Source of the DNA: Nelumbo lutea
Lineage: Eukaryota > Streptophyta > Magnoliopsida > Proteales > Nelumbonaceae
DNA: 64,000 nt
Direction: 5' to 3'
Assembly: GCA_022828595.1 (NCBI GenBank)
Contig: JAKGHH010000001.1
Coordinates: forward strand, 75,512,401-75,576,400
This document shows positions 21,622-32,912 of this stretch, one piece after another. Under the pieces are notes generated by a model that was not told where the DNA came from, ran no database searches, and worked only from the letters and a program-made list of their open reading frames with translations. Each line of letters starts with the position of its first letter. Positions within the stretch are counted from its first letter, which is position 1. Made by a program: the position numbers and the translations under genes.

Positions 21622-22374
21622 TGATGAGGGCGGATTTGGCCCTCCAATGACATAATGACACATGGCATCTTGGAATAGCTAGTTGACACATAGACGCCAC
21701 CTAAGTAATGACTTGGAGTCCCAGATCGTGGTTTCTCTTCACCCAGACCTGGCGACCCGCCTTCACCACCAACCTAGCGACCTCGACCACAACTCAAGTC
21801 GGCTAGAGGCACCTCATCCAGGGCTGACCTACAGCACCTCAGCACTGGCCGAAGTGACGTCAACGCAAGGAGTGACCTCCCTCAAGGGCGTGTCAGCCTA
21901 ACTAAGGTCCAGGTGGCGACCTGCGAAACGTGCTCGCCGACAAATTCGGCATGCATATCCCGATACTCCCACGATTCTTGGAAGTTGGCCCATGTACCAA
22001 ACGTTCTGGAGGGTGGTCAACGTGCATGATGTTTACCTCCAAGGATTTCAGACAGGTTAGGCATGATCTCCCAAAAATCTCGGATGCGGTGTGTGAGGCC
22101 CACACTGAACAATGCCTATATAAAGGCACCAACCCCAAAGACCCAAAGAAGAGAAAAAAAAGAGAGGTACGCGTGATTACTCTACTCTCTAGCACTCAAG
22201 CTCTCAAGCAATTAGCTCTCATTTACAGCATACTTACTGACTTAAGCATCGGAGCGACCTCACCGGGTTAGCTACCCCAAGTTCTTTGATAGATTGTTTT
22301 GCAGACCGATCCAGCTCGCCGTCTACCTGGAGTCTGGATCGCCCTCCAAATAGTAGTCAGATCGTGCACCATCA
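21622..22374 (+). repeat. 3' LTR of the outer element, 753 bp
   Basis: Matches the 5' LTR along its whole length with scattered, mainly transition, differences. TATA box TATATAAAG at 22117-22125. Confidence 0.8.
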
Positions 22375-22692
22375 GTTATGTTGAGTGAACTTAATATAAT
22401 TCAATTAAGTAAATTAGTTTAACAATTAGGTAAATAATTTATTTATTTATTTAAACCTAATTGATTTAAAATGATAAAATAGGCAATTAGATAAAGAACT
22501 TAAATTAAGTAACATAACTTAATTAAATCCCTTAACTTATTAAGTTTACTAAATGAAAGATTTAATTAAATTAATAAATTTCTTATTATTCTTATTTAGT
22601 TTATAGTTTTAGATGAGAGAAATAAAAATATTATATATTCATCATATGGTTAAACCATATGGGTCAATTGGGTCAAACCTGTATGTCATAAA
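22375..22692. other. AT-rich intergenic DNA
   Basis: AT-rich sequence with no gene, between the outer LTR element and the Mutator-type element. A perfect palindrome ATATGGTTAAACCATAT is present near 22643. Confidence 0.5.
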
Positions 22693-22701
22693 TAAAACCT
22701 A

Positions 22702-22797
22702 GGGTAAATTATAGATAAGTACCCTATAATTTTGGGGTAGTTAAATTTAAATACCTGCAACACTTAGGTACCCCGAACTTTAAAAAATAAACACTTA
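22702..22797. repeat. left terminal inverted repeat of the Mutator-type element
   Basis: Pairs with 26700-26793. The shared landmarks are gataagtaccct, ttggggtagt, acacttaggtacccc and acacttaggtcc. Confidence 0.75.
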
Positions 22798-22962
22798 GGT
22801 CCACTCGTATTCGGTCAGTTAAACATTTTATAACATAAAAATTGCCCTTTTCATGTATTTTTTGACCGTTTTGTCTATAAAGATGAAATGAATTCATAAG
22901 ACTTTAGCCACCAACTGCATTGATCTATTAAGTTTGATGCAAAATAACTTCACCCAACAAAA

Positions 22963-24573
22963 ATGGCTCAATCTGGGTTTGAGTCGTTTGTCACTGTGTG
23001 GAATTCTCTTATGAATATGTACTGCAAATCGGCACAATTTGATCAAACTTTTGAAACCTTTAAGAACTTAATTAAGTAGCCCGGATATTGTTTATTGGAA
23101 CACAATTCTTTCAGGTTTTCATGAAAGTCAGGATGCGCTAATTCACTGTTCAAATGCATCAAACTGGGCTCTCCTTTGATGATGTGACTTATACTACTAC
23201 TCTTAACTTTTGCTCAGATATTCAGGATTGTCTTCTGGGTTTTAGTTTCATTCCCTTGTAATTAAATCTGGGTTTGACTCTGAAACATTTGTTGGGAATG
23301 CACTTATAACAATGTACTCAAGGTGGGGCAATCTAGAAGAAGCCGAGAGATTGCTTGATGGAATGCTCCAAAGGGATTTGGTTTCTTGGAATGCTCTACG
23401 TACTTCCAAGCTATGTCGAGGAAGGAAGTTATGAGGTAGAAGCGCGGTTTATACCTTTGTTGAGTTGGTGAAGGAAGGTAAGGAGCTTGATCATGTCTCT
23501 TTTTCTAATGCTATTTCAGCTTGCGGCCATGAAAAAAAGCTTGGAACTTGGGAGACAAATACATGGTCTCGTTTTGAGATTTGGGTATGGGACTCATGTT
23601 TATCTCAACGTATTCGAAGTGTGAGGTGGTTGAGGATGCTAATATGGTGTTTGAGAGCATGACTGAACGCAATGTAATTTCATGGACGACTATGACTTCT
23701 ATAAATAATGAAAAAGATGCTATTCCTCTTCATTGATATGAGAAAAGGTGGAGTTTATCCAAATGAGGTAACATTTGTTGGATTAATCCATGCTATATCA
23801 GTTGAGAATTTAGTAAAAGAAGGGAATACAATTCATGGATTTTGTATAAAAACTGGATTTCTGTCTGAATTGAATGTTTCCAATAGTTTCATTACCAGGT
23901 ATTCTAATTTGAGTCCACGAAGGAGTCAAAAAAGATCCTTGATGAGATTAATTAGTTGCAAAGAGACCATATCATGGAATGCTTTAATTTCTGGGTCTGC
24001 ACATGCAAAATGGGATGTGTCAAGAAGCTTTACAAACATTCTCCTTAGCAATACTAGAATGATCCTATCCAAATGAATTCACTTTTGGCGGTGTTTTAAG
24101 TGCAATTTGATCTGCTGAATCTGTATCACTGAGGCAAGGGTAACGTTGCCATTCCTGCATAATCAAACTTGGGTTAAATACCAACCCAGTTGTATCTGGT
24201 GCGTTCCTTGACATGTATGCAAAGTGTGGAAACATTGAAGATCTAGTCACAGAAAATATTCTGTGAATCACCTCAAACAAGCCAAAGTTTCTTGGGCTGC
24301 AATTATCTTTGCTTACGCAAGGCATGGAGACTATGGATCAGTGATGGGTCTGTTTGAGGAAATGTAAAGAAAAACAATCCCACTAGATTCGATCACCTTT
24401 CTATCTGTTCTAATTGCCTGTGGCCGACGTGGGATGGTAGATATGGGTTGTCGAGTATTTGATTCAATGGTCAAAGATTATCACATTGAACCATCCCCTG
24501 TACATTATTCATGTGTTGTGGATATGTTGGGCAAGGCAAGGTGGCTCGATGAGGCAAAGGAGGCAATGGTTTT
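22963..24573 (+). pseudogene. pentatricopeptide-repeat (PPR) protein pseudogene
   Basis: Translated pieces in shifting frames read as a PLS-class PPR protein: FVTVWNSLMNMYCKS, PDIVYWNTILSGF, DLVSWNAL, ELDHVSFSNAISACGHEKKL (23465 on), PNEVTFVGLIHA (23750 on), ETISWNALISGSAHA, PVVSGAFLDMYAKCGNIED and HYSCVVDMLGKARWLDEAKE. The xxSWNALI and NALIxMYxKCG signatures recur at about 100-codon spacing, as in PPR arrays. Stops and frameshifts break it throughout, so it makes no protein. Intact relatives bind organelle RNA. PPR genes often lack introns, so this copy could have been captured from DNA or RNA. It lies wholly inside the Mutator-type element. Confidence 0.8.
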
Positions 24574-24584
24574 TAGATCCCACG

Positions 24585-24720
24585 ACGGCAATGGTTTCTT
24601 CTCCCCACGGCGGCAACTGTTTCTTCTCAAGCAGCGGCAACAGCTTCTTCTCAGGTGGCAGCAACAATTTCTTTTACCCACGGCGGCAATAGTTTCTTCT
24701 CCCCAGGGTGAGCAACAGCG
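24585..24720. repeat. cggcaa-type short tandem repeat
   Basis: Repeated units of about 24-27 bp (cggcaa-tggtttcttct, cggcaactgtttcttctc and similar) follow the PPR remnant. They look like expanded low-complexity sequence, not coding DNA. Confidence 0.5.
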
Positions 24721-25125
24721 TTGCCCAGACCGAATAGAACCCAACTTTATTTTGGTTTTTTTTAAATTTATGATTTAAACGAGGGTAAATTTTTTAAATT
24801 ACCCTTATAGTTTGCTTAATTGACTAAATATATCCTTATTATTTGAAAATTGACTGAGAGTACCCTTACTTCTGTTCTGACAATTGTCTTAAGTCTTATC
24901 AGTGTAGTTAAACCTAAACCGAAAGTCTAAAATGCCCGTTTTACCCTTTAACTCAAATATTTGATTGATCAGCAAATTTACCTTTTTATCCCTCATACCT
25001 ACGGGTTCACTTAGCTTGGATGAGTGGCCACCGATCTCTCCTCGCTGCAGCTGCCGCCGATCTATACTCGAAGGAAACACTAGATCAATTGCCGCCAATC
25101 TGTGCTAGATTAACCTTAGATTGCT

Positions 25126-25170
25126 ATGATGCCAAAGGCAGAGAAGAAGCCAGTAGAGGAGAAGCACCAT
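25126..25170 (+). pseudogene. histone H2B-like N-terminal fragment
   Basis: The codons read MMPKAEKKPVEEKHH, close to the N-terminal tail of plant histone H2B (MAPKAEKKP...EEK). The similarity stops after about 15 residues and no histone fold follows, so this would be a captured first-exon scrap. A short lysine-rich match can arise by chance, so confidence is limited. Confidence 0.45.
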
Positions 25171-25354
25171 TTCAAATCGTTGGATGAGGATTTTCAAAAT
25201 GTTCCACTTGAAGAGGATTTTCAAACCCACCAAAGGATGGAGATAAATAGAGTGCCCAAGAATAGAGATGAAGCACCATCGCCTTCGCCTGCGATGGTTG
25301 TCTTTGCAATTTCCGGACGGCGGTGCGACGGTGAGAAATTTCAGACATTTCAAT

Positions 25355-25434
25355 GATGTCAAAGGCAGAGAAGAAGCCAACAGAGGAGAAAAAGACCAAG
25401 AAGGCCCCTATTGCAGAAGAAGCCTCCCAAGATC
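25355..25434 (+). pseudogene. second histone H2B-like N-terminal fragment
   Basis: The codons read MSKAEKKPTEEKKTKKAPIA, again like the H2B tail, and the DNA gcagagaagaagcca is identical to the first copy 220 bp upstream. It ends in a stop after about 30 codons. The two pieces look like a duplication inside the element. Confidence 0.45.
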
Positions 25435-25439
25435 GGCGG

Positions 25440-26540
25440 AGAAAGGTGTAGATCTCAAAACTTTTGAAAAGATGCCCAAAGGATCTGCCCCGTCGTCCGC
25501 CGCTTCAATGTAGGCACTCACCGCTTCGATCTGCAAGGAATTCTTCTTCTCCTCTATTGCCGATACTCTTTACCTAAGTCCTTTAAACGCCCAGCTGCTC
25601 CTAAGACCCGGGTTGGACTTTTCCCTCTCATTCAAACCCCCCTCCAACCTTCTCTCATGCAAACACCAGCCAATACGAGACCACGGACGAACAACATCAA
25701 TTGATGTGCGACGGCAGGGACTCAGCCAAAGACTGAGTCGTTCATCCATTTGTCTCCATTCTTGAGGGAAGAAGATGAGAACTAGATCTCATCTTAAGCA
25801 CGGTCTGAGGTTCTACATTCGACACTCACGAGCCCTCGTTCCCGAAAGTCACATGCATTAGCTAGGTTCAGGTCAAGAAGAAGAAACAGGGGAAGAAGAT
25901 GAAAACTAGATCGAAGCGATGTCCGAATGAGGGTTTCAGAAGAAAAGATCCAACCCACGATGGGATTCATCTGCAACCACATCAGGATTGACTGCAGCGG
26001 AGGAAACAGAGATGGGTTCATCTGCCTTTAATGATTTGCAAAGCTGAGAGCCTTTGAGGCCGATTTAAACTTCTTTGCCGGTCTGTACTTCAATGAATGA
26101 GACAAAAGGTGGAAAAGGCGAGGACTTCACGAAAGTTTAACTTCTCATCGTCTTCGGCAAAGAACAGAGTGAAGAGAGCAAGGAGAGGAGATTAAAGGTT
26201 ACTGTTCCCAAGCTGCGATCTCTAATCTGGTTTACCGTTTAGATATCTGTCAGAAGCCGACTAATGGATATGGTCATCAACTAATTCAGAATGTCTCTCC
26301 CAAGGCATTTTCGACCGAGGAATCTTTCTTTATTATAGTTCGAGAACTCAAATGTTGATTTCGGAACCGATTGACGGAAACGGTCGGAAGAAAATAGAGG
26401 GAAGAGAGAGGTCTGGGTGCCGGGTCGAGAGGAAGGGGATGAGGGTAATATTTTAAAAAGATTTAAAAGTTACGTGGTATCACAAATGTACGGGTTTTTG
26501 ACGAAATATTAACGGAAATTAACGGTAGGGTAGAGTTAAA
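25440..26540. other. GC-richer interior of the nested element, unidentified
   Basis: About 1.1 kb with higher GC than the surroundings and no long open frame. It may contain other captured host sequence (exon or promoter scraps), but I recognise none. Confidence 0.35.
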
Positions 26541-26699
26541 CAATTGTAAGAAATACTAGGAATAGTGTTAGTGAATTTTCAAACAATAAAGGTACACTTA
26601 ATTAATTAACTAAACCATAATGATAGTTTAAGAAATTTATCTTTTAAACAATTTGAAAAAATATGGGCCGGTAACTTTACAATAATTTGTAACATGAAT

Positions 26700-26793
26700 T
26701 AATGGAAATGGACCTAAGTGTCTATTTCTAAAAGTTCGGGGGTACCTAAGTGTTACTACCCCAAAGTACAGGGTACTTATCTATCATTTACCC
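26700..26793. repeat. right terminal inverted repeat of the Mutator-type element
   Basis: Reverse complement of 22702-22797 with scattered differences and one indel of about 13 bp. Confidence 0.75.
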
Positions 26794-26802
26794 TAAAACC
26801 TA

Positions 26803-28825
26803 TAAACAACATGGCCTCTCCCCCTCTCCTTTCACCAACCACCCCCTCCTGCATTCTCCTTCCCTCTCTCTCTCCCCACATTATTCCTTCCCTACCCCTC
26901 TCATTGAGCCACATTGTCAATGCTCTCCTTGCTTATTAGTCCACATTTCCCAATTACCTAAAATATCTCTATCTCCTAAATCTTCCTAAAATCTCCCACT
27001 CTCTCTCTCTCTATAAAACATCTTCTAAATCTTCCTAAAATATCTCATTCTCTAATTGACCCCATTTTTTCTCCTAAAGCTCTCCTAATTACTTTCTATT
27101 CATTTATGTGGATCAATAAAAGAGACACATATGGGCCCCATGTGTTGGCATTACCTCTACTATTATATCTTAAATTCAATTAATAATAATAGTTTTCAAA
27201 ATTAATTAGTTAGTTAACTAATCATATCATTATTTATTTAATTTCCATTTAAAAAATATTAACATAATAGAAAAATTAAAATAAATTATTATTTTCAATT
27301 TTATACAAGAATATTATACTTAATTTATAATAACAAATTCTAAATTATTAAAATTTTTAAATAGTAGTAAACTTAGCATAATATCACAACTTATACTATA
27401 CATCAATAACAATTTACTAAATAAATTAAAATTGATTTAAACTTAATTTTAAAATAATGAAAAATAAAGACAACAATCGTGTCGGTATGAGTTTGTCTTC
27501 ACACTTAATTTATAATAACAAATTCTAAAATTATTAAAAATTTTAAACAACAATAAACATAGCATAATATCATAACTTGAATTACACATCAATACCAATT
27601 TACTAAATAAATTAAAATTTAATAAAAGTAAAAATTACTAATTTAAAATTGATTTAACTTCAATTTCAAAATAATGAAAAAATAAACACAACAATTCGAG
27701 TTCAATATAGGTTTGCCTTCATCCTAACCCAACCCTTTAATGCTTATACTTGAACCCGACCCAATCTTATTGGGGTTCATTCAACCTAATACCAACCAAA
27801 CTTTCATCTTTTCAATTGTATTTTTCTATAGTGCATTTGAAAACCCAAGTAAAAATGGCAATCTAACCCTGCCCCTACTGGAGCTCCAAATGCCCTGTCC
27901 CAATCGAGGCAATTGTTTTAACCATTGATCGGGTTTAAGGTGGGTTTCAAGGAAGCCCAAACTTTGGTGACCAAGGACAAGGTGGGTGGTATTTGTTCAA
28001 ATGTTTTAAAAATTGACTTGAACCAAACCCGTTTTGGCCACCAATTTTTGGGTCAACAGTTCAACCATCTGGTTTAAATGAACAACCCATTGCAATTTAA
28101 ATATATATATATATATATATATATAATATAAAAAACTACTAAAAATCATTGTCTGGGTTGATGGTTTGACTACTAGGATTAATGGGTTACCAAGTCAACA
28201 ATTTTTGGCATAGGAACAGTTCAAGGGTGAAACAAAACTGATTTCCTAGATGATTTTTAGGTTGAACGGTTCAGTCATCTGACTAAACAATGGTTTAGAA
28301 ACCACGATTTGTCTAGCCCACCCCAAGCCGGAAACTAACCTCCCAATAGATAATGTACGATATATTATTTTCTATGATCTTTTATATTCTACATATAAAT
28401 ATTATAATAAGACACCTATAATATATATTATATACAATACTTTATATTTCCTATCAAAAAAGATAATATTTTATATTATATATTGTATAAGATCTATTTT
28501 ATACAATACATAATGTTGTATAATCCATGGTCTTTGAACTATCATCGACTCGGATAGTTGGACTATTCGGCCCAATCAACATTTTTTTGCCATTTTTATT
28601 TTAATAATTTTTATTATTTTATTTCTTTTAAATTGCAATGAGCCATCCGTTTGGACTGCAATCAAACAACTGACCTAGAAACTAGTGGCTAAATTGGTTC
28701 TGATTATGGGTTGATTTTTAAAACATTAGTATAATCAACCTCAATAAATATAATTAAAAATAAAAATTTAATAAAAGTAATACAAGTTTATCAAACAATA
28801 CATACCAAAAAAATAATGCTTACTA
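26803..28825. other. AT-rich intergenic DNA with dispersed-repeat fragments
   Basis: The first 250 bp (CT-rich) is similar, in reverse, to 2200-2440. Two related AT-rich stretches follow, with a repeated segment (cttaatttataataacaaat) near 27318 and 27505. Tttggtt/ggttcaa-type motifs at 27700-28330 resemble decayed transposon DNA. A (TA)n run lies near 28100. No gene is seen. Confidence 0.45.
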
Positions 28826-28880
28826 ATGATGCACGATCTGGTCCTCCCTACTAGCAGACAGCTCGAACGCCAGTACTAAT

Positions 28881-28930
28881 AAACACACACACACACACAC
28901 ACACATACATACATACATATATATATATAT

Positions 28931-29018
<88 letters not shown>
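28881..29018. repeat. (AC)n / (ATAC)n / (AT)n compound microsatellite
   Basis: About 12 AC units, then ATAC units, then a long AT run (about 37 units). Open frames across it are repeat artefacts. Confidence 0.9.
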
Positions 29019-29020
<2 letters not shown>

Positions 29021-29399
29021 ATAAAGCAATGTATGCTACATCACATGCCTCTCCTTTCTCTAAACCCCTCCTAATTTTTTTCCTTTTTTTTTAATGTTCT
29101 TCTTTTATATTCTACATCATTTTGCAAATACTCAATCACAAGTGAGAGAGAGAGATGTAATAAAGAACAATTCTTTTATATTCTAGCATGAATGGAGAAT
29201 GGATCAATCCTCATCCAAAACGTCTCAAGCTATAAAGAAAAATAATCACTACAACCTTTGCCACTATTGTAGAATGTAGCTATTCACTCTTATTTCTCCC
29301 ATTCCTAATTTTACTTGAAAACTAGAATCTAGAGTTCTTAGACTATTCAACTACTATTTTTGTTATTTCCTTTTCTCGATCATTTTTCTTCACTTGCAA

Positions 29400-30085
29400 T
29401 GCAAGGGAAGCCTTCTTCAATCCATTTTCCACAAAGTTAACCTTAGAGTTTAATATACTAGCTATGGTCCTATCCATGTTGTCTCTAATCCGAGATTCTT
29501 CTTTAATGCGAAGGTGTTACTGAATTTGCTCTAAGGTAAATTCTTTTGCCTTGTGCAAAAGTTTCTTTTGTAATCCTTCCAAGAGGGTAAAAGTTTGTCA
29601 ATTATTGCTCCCACTTGGAATAACTCAGGAAGGATGATGTTTAGAAACCGAATTTTGTTAACTATCACCTACAACTCATGAACTTGCTCTAGTATGGGCT
29701 TATGGTCGTTCATGGCGAAGTCAAAGTATTTTGCGGTGAGATATTTGCTCATATACCTATTTCTTGCACCTTGCCCTTGAATTCCAAAGTTTTCCATATT
29801 CCTTTAGAAAATGAGAGTTCCTTGTAAAAATTGTAGAGTTAGTCTAATAAAGTGCTCAGTGCATGTCCTTAACACAAAAGTGAATCCTTCTCTCATTTTC
29901 CTCTTTCTTTCTATGTCTTTTCAATAGGTTCAAGAAGATGTTGAAAATTCAGATCCAAAAGATAGTACAATTTCAATGTAATCCGGAAGATCATCTTGTC
30001 TTTCCGTAGATTGAAATTTGCTCCATCAAACTAGTTAAGTCAAACAAGGTCCTAGTTCATCATCTCAATCGAAGTCATGTTAATT
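29400..30085 (-). pseudogene. Ty1/copia-type gag pseudogene
   Basis: On the minus strand, broken frames read MTSIEMMN, FDGANFNLRKDKMIFRITLK, KYLTAKYFDFAMNDHKPILE, QVHEL and LLPSWEGLQKKLLHKAKEFT. These match the arrangement of plant copia gag (UBN2-type) proteins: an LxGxNFxxW-like start, a helical middle and an LPPSW motif. Stops and frame changes show it is dead. I found no integrase or reverse transcriptase of this element in the window. Confidence 0.6.
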
Positions 30086-30089
30086 TCCA

Positions 30090-31629
30090 CCTCCATAGAA
30101 AAATAACATTCTAAAATTATTGGGAATTAGGTCATGGAAATTTGGAAGATATGCTCTAAGGCATATCTAAAAACTCTATCTTTAGACGCTATTTTCCCAT
30201 ATTCAGTTTCAATGAGTTTGTTGTTGGGTTATAGGAAAATTCGTTCTCAGGATACAATAGAGCTTTGGGTGAGAAACTACAACCAGTGAAGTTGAAGAAT
30301 GTGTTGGTTCGAGAGTCATCACGAAGAGGAATGTGTTGGTTCGAAGAGGCTTTTTGTACAATCATGATTTCAAACTTTGTGAGTGTTCATAGTTAGTTAA
30401 TAGTTAGTGACTGTCAACATTTGAATAATGTCCCTTAATCACACCCAATCAAGTCATAACCGTTGGATTAACTAAAAGCATCAATGGTCATGGTTCAGCC
30501 TTCAAAACCAAACACACCCTTATGTGTGGTTCAAATCGGATGCTATTTTTCTTAAGTCTCTATTTGTGAAGCGTGAGTCACAACTTGCAATTTTGCAAAG
30601 TCATTTATTTGTGATTTGTAATTTTGCTTAGTGTGTTATGATTTCACAAAATTGTAGTTAGCGATTTGCAATTTTGCAAAGTCCACGCCTGTAATTTTTT
30701 ATTTTGCAAAGTCATCTATTTGTGATTTGTGATTTCACAAATCTTCTCATCGCAACATATATCTTCGCACAAAAATTATAGTCACTTCATGCGAACTATG
30801 TGGGTAGAAGCAAAGTGCGCCTCTAAAGCGCCTCATTTGTCACACACACATATGCATGCACATTGCACGACAGCATGTCTCTAGACTATCATCTCTATAA
30901 TTCTAAGGATTATAAACAAGCTCCTATTCAAATATCTCAAGTTAAATTCAGTAATTTTCCAATGTGGAACAAGGTTTAAAGAGGAGAAAACAAGTTACAA
31001 CAAGAAATTTTGTTAAGAACTTAAAACCAATTTTCAACGTGCAAGTAGAAGGGTAACAATGCTTTTGTTTCTATGTTCGATTTCGTATACTTGAGGTAGA
31101 AAGAGAACCATCTTTCTGTTCCAGTTCAATCAAATATGCTCAATGTACAAAGAGCGTTCAAGGTTTCTCGAATCGATCAATATTTTGGTTTGAAGCAGCT
31201 TCTTCTCACTTTCGTCCTCAACTCAAGTAAATAGTGCACCTTATGCTATCAATTTTTTTATACAACAAGGGAAACTTAGCACCATTGGGGGAGAGACCTC
31301 CCAAGTGCATCTAAAAGAATTAAGAAACTACAATCTCAGGGGTGGAGCTTTGACGTGAGGCTTCCAGATCGTCATAGTGGTTGGCTAGCCAGCTAGTAGT
31401 TGTGTTGCCTTCTCTGTGGTAGTAACCATACATGGATGTTGATGATGAACTCTAGACTAGATTCCTGCACTCTATAAGAAGCAAGAGACATTGCCATGGG
31501 ACTTCTGAGACACCATTGAGGATGTTAATTATGAGGAGAGTAGTCTCCTTCGGTAGTGAATGGATTGGTTTTGCAAACGGAGAGCATCCCAGATTTTAGC
31601 TTTCAAGATGGTTGTATTACCATTTTTGC
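30090..31629. other. intergenic or decayed retroelement DNA
   Basis: It lies between the copia gag relic and the break in the gypsy polyprotein. Imperfect repeats around gcaattttgcaaagtc occur at about 30588, 30670 and 30705. Part of it may be the LTR and leader of the copia element, but I could not fix LTR ends. No host gene is recognised. Confidence 0.35.
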
Positions 31630-31630
31630 T

Positions 31631-31813
31631 TCATATTGTTTTAAGCTCGTCCTCGGGCTCGGGTTTGGTCAACAAATGTGGCAAACTTAAATACCTTTTT
31701 AGCTCGTCAAAGGCAAGCTGACACTTTTTGGTCCATTCAAAATCTTGGTTCTTTTTTATGGCCTTAAAAAATGGGAGACACCGCCTAACTGACTTAGACA
31801 TAAACTGGTTCAA
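31631..31813 (-). pseudogene. gypsy polyprotein: start of the RNase H region (truncated)
   Basis: The 60-codon frame reads FFKAIKKNQDFEWTKKCQLA then FDELKRYLSLPHLLTKPEPE, the RT-RNase H connection typical of Ty3/gypsy elements. It then runs into unrelated DNA, marking the break point. Confidence 0.75.
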
Positions 31814-31915
31814 GGCGGCTATTTGGCCAATTAACTTTTATACTTCTTTAACCGACTTGGGAGGTCACATGTCTAGAATTGCCTGGATTTTATTCGATTT
31901 GGCCTCGATGCCACG

Positions 31916-32506
31916 TCAACTAACTATGTATCCGAGGAACTTGCCTGATGTGACACCAAAAACACATTTCTTCGAGTTGAATTTCATGTTGTACTTTCTT
32001 AAGACATTAAAAATGCAATATAGGTCAGCAATTGAAGAATTCGAAAACTCAGTTTTTACAACCATATCATCTACATAACACTCAACTTTATTTCCAATTA
32101 TGATTGAAAAAACATTATTTGCAAGACGTTGGAAAGTCGCCCCAACGTTTTTTAGGCCAAAGGACATGACTTTGTAGTAGTACAAGCCCATCTTAGTTAC
32201 AAGCGCAATTTTTTCTTCGTCGATCGAGTGCATCGAAACCTGGTTGTAGCCGAAGTATGCATCCATGAAACAAAACATCTCGAACCCCGAGGTCGCATCT
32301 ACCAAGCGGTTGATTCTTGGAAGTGGGAAGCTATCCTTCGAGCAGGCTCTGTAAAGGTCTTTGTAATTGATGCGCATGTGCCATTTGCCATTGGTCTTCT
32401 TCACGAGTACTGGGTTTGCAATCCAACTCGAATATTGAACCTCTCTAACGAAGTCTATTATAAGTAGCTTCCCTAGTTCCTCGTCTACTATCTTCCATAT
32501 TTTCAA
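31916..32506 (-). pseudogene. gypsy reverse transcriptase fragment
   Basis: A 196-codon frame covers most of the RT palm and fingers. The first catalytic Asp is in FMDAYFGYNQ and the YVDD box is intact (CYVDDMVVKT). SFGLKNVGATFQRLAN and GKFLGYIVS follow the gypsy pattern. The upstream linker (32525-32743, MPDIDPSII) is separated by a stop, so the polyprotein is not continuous. Confidence 0.85.
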
Positions 32507-32524
32507 GGTGAGGTTCCTTTTCCT

Positions 32525-32743
32525 TTATCGGACTGGTCTGATTGAGGGGTCAACATTTAAGTTATAAGTAATTATGGAGGGGTCTATGTCGGGCATTTCT
32601 ACTATCGACCAAGCGAAAACATCTAGATTATTAAGTAAAAAACTTACCAGATTGGAGCACACTGGTTCGATGAGGCGAGCTTCTATCTGAACTGTCTTTT
32701 CTGGCTCAGCCTCTGAGACTGACACTAGGACAATATCTTCCAT
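32525..32743 (-). pseudogene. gypsy polyprotein: linker between protease and RT
   Basis: The frame holds NNLDVFAWSIVEMPDIDPSI, a conserved signature just before the RT domain in Tat-type gypsy elements. It is separated from the RT frame by a stop. Confidence 0.7.
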
Positions 32744-32912
32744 AGGCCAATCTCAATCGTCGATGTTCTCTAGGGGCGACTCCAATTCAACGTCGACGAC
32801 TATTTTCCCTTAGCCTTTAGCGTTGCTACGTAGCATTTGTGAGATTCAAGCTGGTCATCTTGCATAACTTTGATGTCTCTAGTCATAGGAAATTTCACCA
32901 CCAGGTGGTAGG

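Larger units (their letters stand above)
15189..22374 (+). mobile_element. outer non-autonomous LTR retrotransposon (LARD-like), 7.2 kb with nested insertion
   Basis: Two LTRs (15189-15938 and 21622-22374) begin TGATGAGGG and end CACCATCA. They are flanked by GTTGT (15184-15188) and GTTAT (22375-22379), a 5-bp duplication with one mismatch. A primer-binding-like TGGCG follows the left LTR and a purine tract (gggagtgggggca) precedes the right LTR. The internal DNA left after removing the inner element is about 1.8 kb and shows no gag, protease or reverse transcriptase, so it depended on another element. The two LTRs differ at many positions, mostly C/T and G/A, so the insertion is old. Confidence 0.8.
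24781..26640. mobile_element. second inverted-repeat (MULE-like) element nested in the first
   Basis: Left sequence GAGGGTAAATTTTTTAAATT and onward pairs with the reverse complement of the right end (ATAAATTTCTTAAACTATCA) for about 100 bp; shared landmarks are gaattttcaaa-aataa and aattgt. Flanks are GATTTAAAC (24772-24780) and CTTTTAAAC (26641-26649), a possible decayed 9-bp duplication (seven of nine). No transposase. The interior includes GC-richer gene-like pieces with H2B-like starts. Boundaries are approximate and the superfamily is inference from size and layout. Confidence 0.55.
22702..26793. mobile_element. Mutator-type element carrying a PPR gene copy (Pack-MULE-like), 4.1 kb
   Basis: The left end reads GGGTAAATTATAGATAAGTA. 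The right end, reverse-complemented, reads GGGTAAATGATAGATAAGTA. Similarity continues for about 95 bp with one indel. The element is flanked by a perfect 9-bp duplication, TAAAACCTA (22693-22701 and 26794-26802), the size typical of the Mutator superfamily. No MURA transposase is present. Instead it holds a decayed PPR gene (22963-24573) and a second inverted-repeat element (24781-26640). Gene-carrying, transposase-free Mutator elements are known as Pack-MULEs. Confidence 0.8.

Noticed and set aside
24505..24744. Frames over cggcaa repeats as a coding region
   Set aside because: Repeat-driven, in several frames, and following a broken PPR copy.
28823..29029. Open frame of alternating Tyr/Ile then Val/Cys
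   Set aside because: It is a translation of the AT and AC microsatellite.
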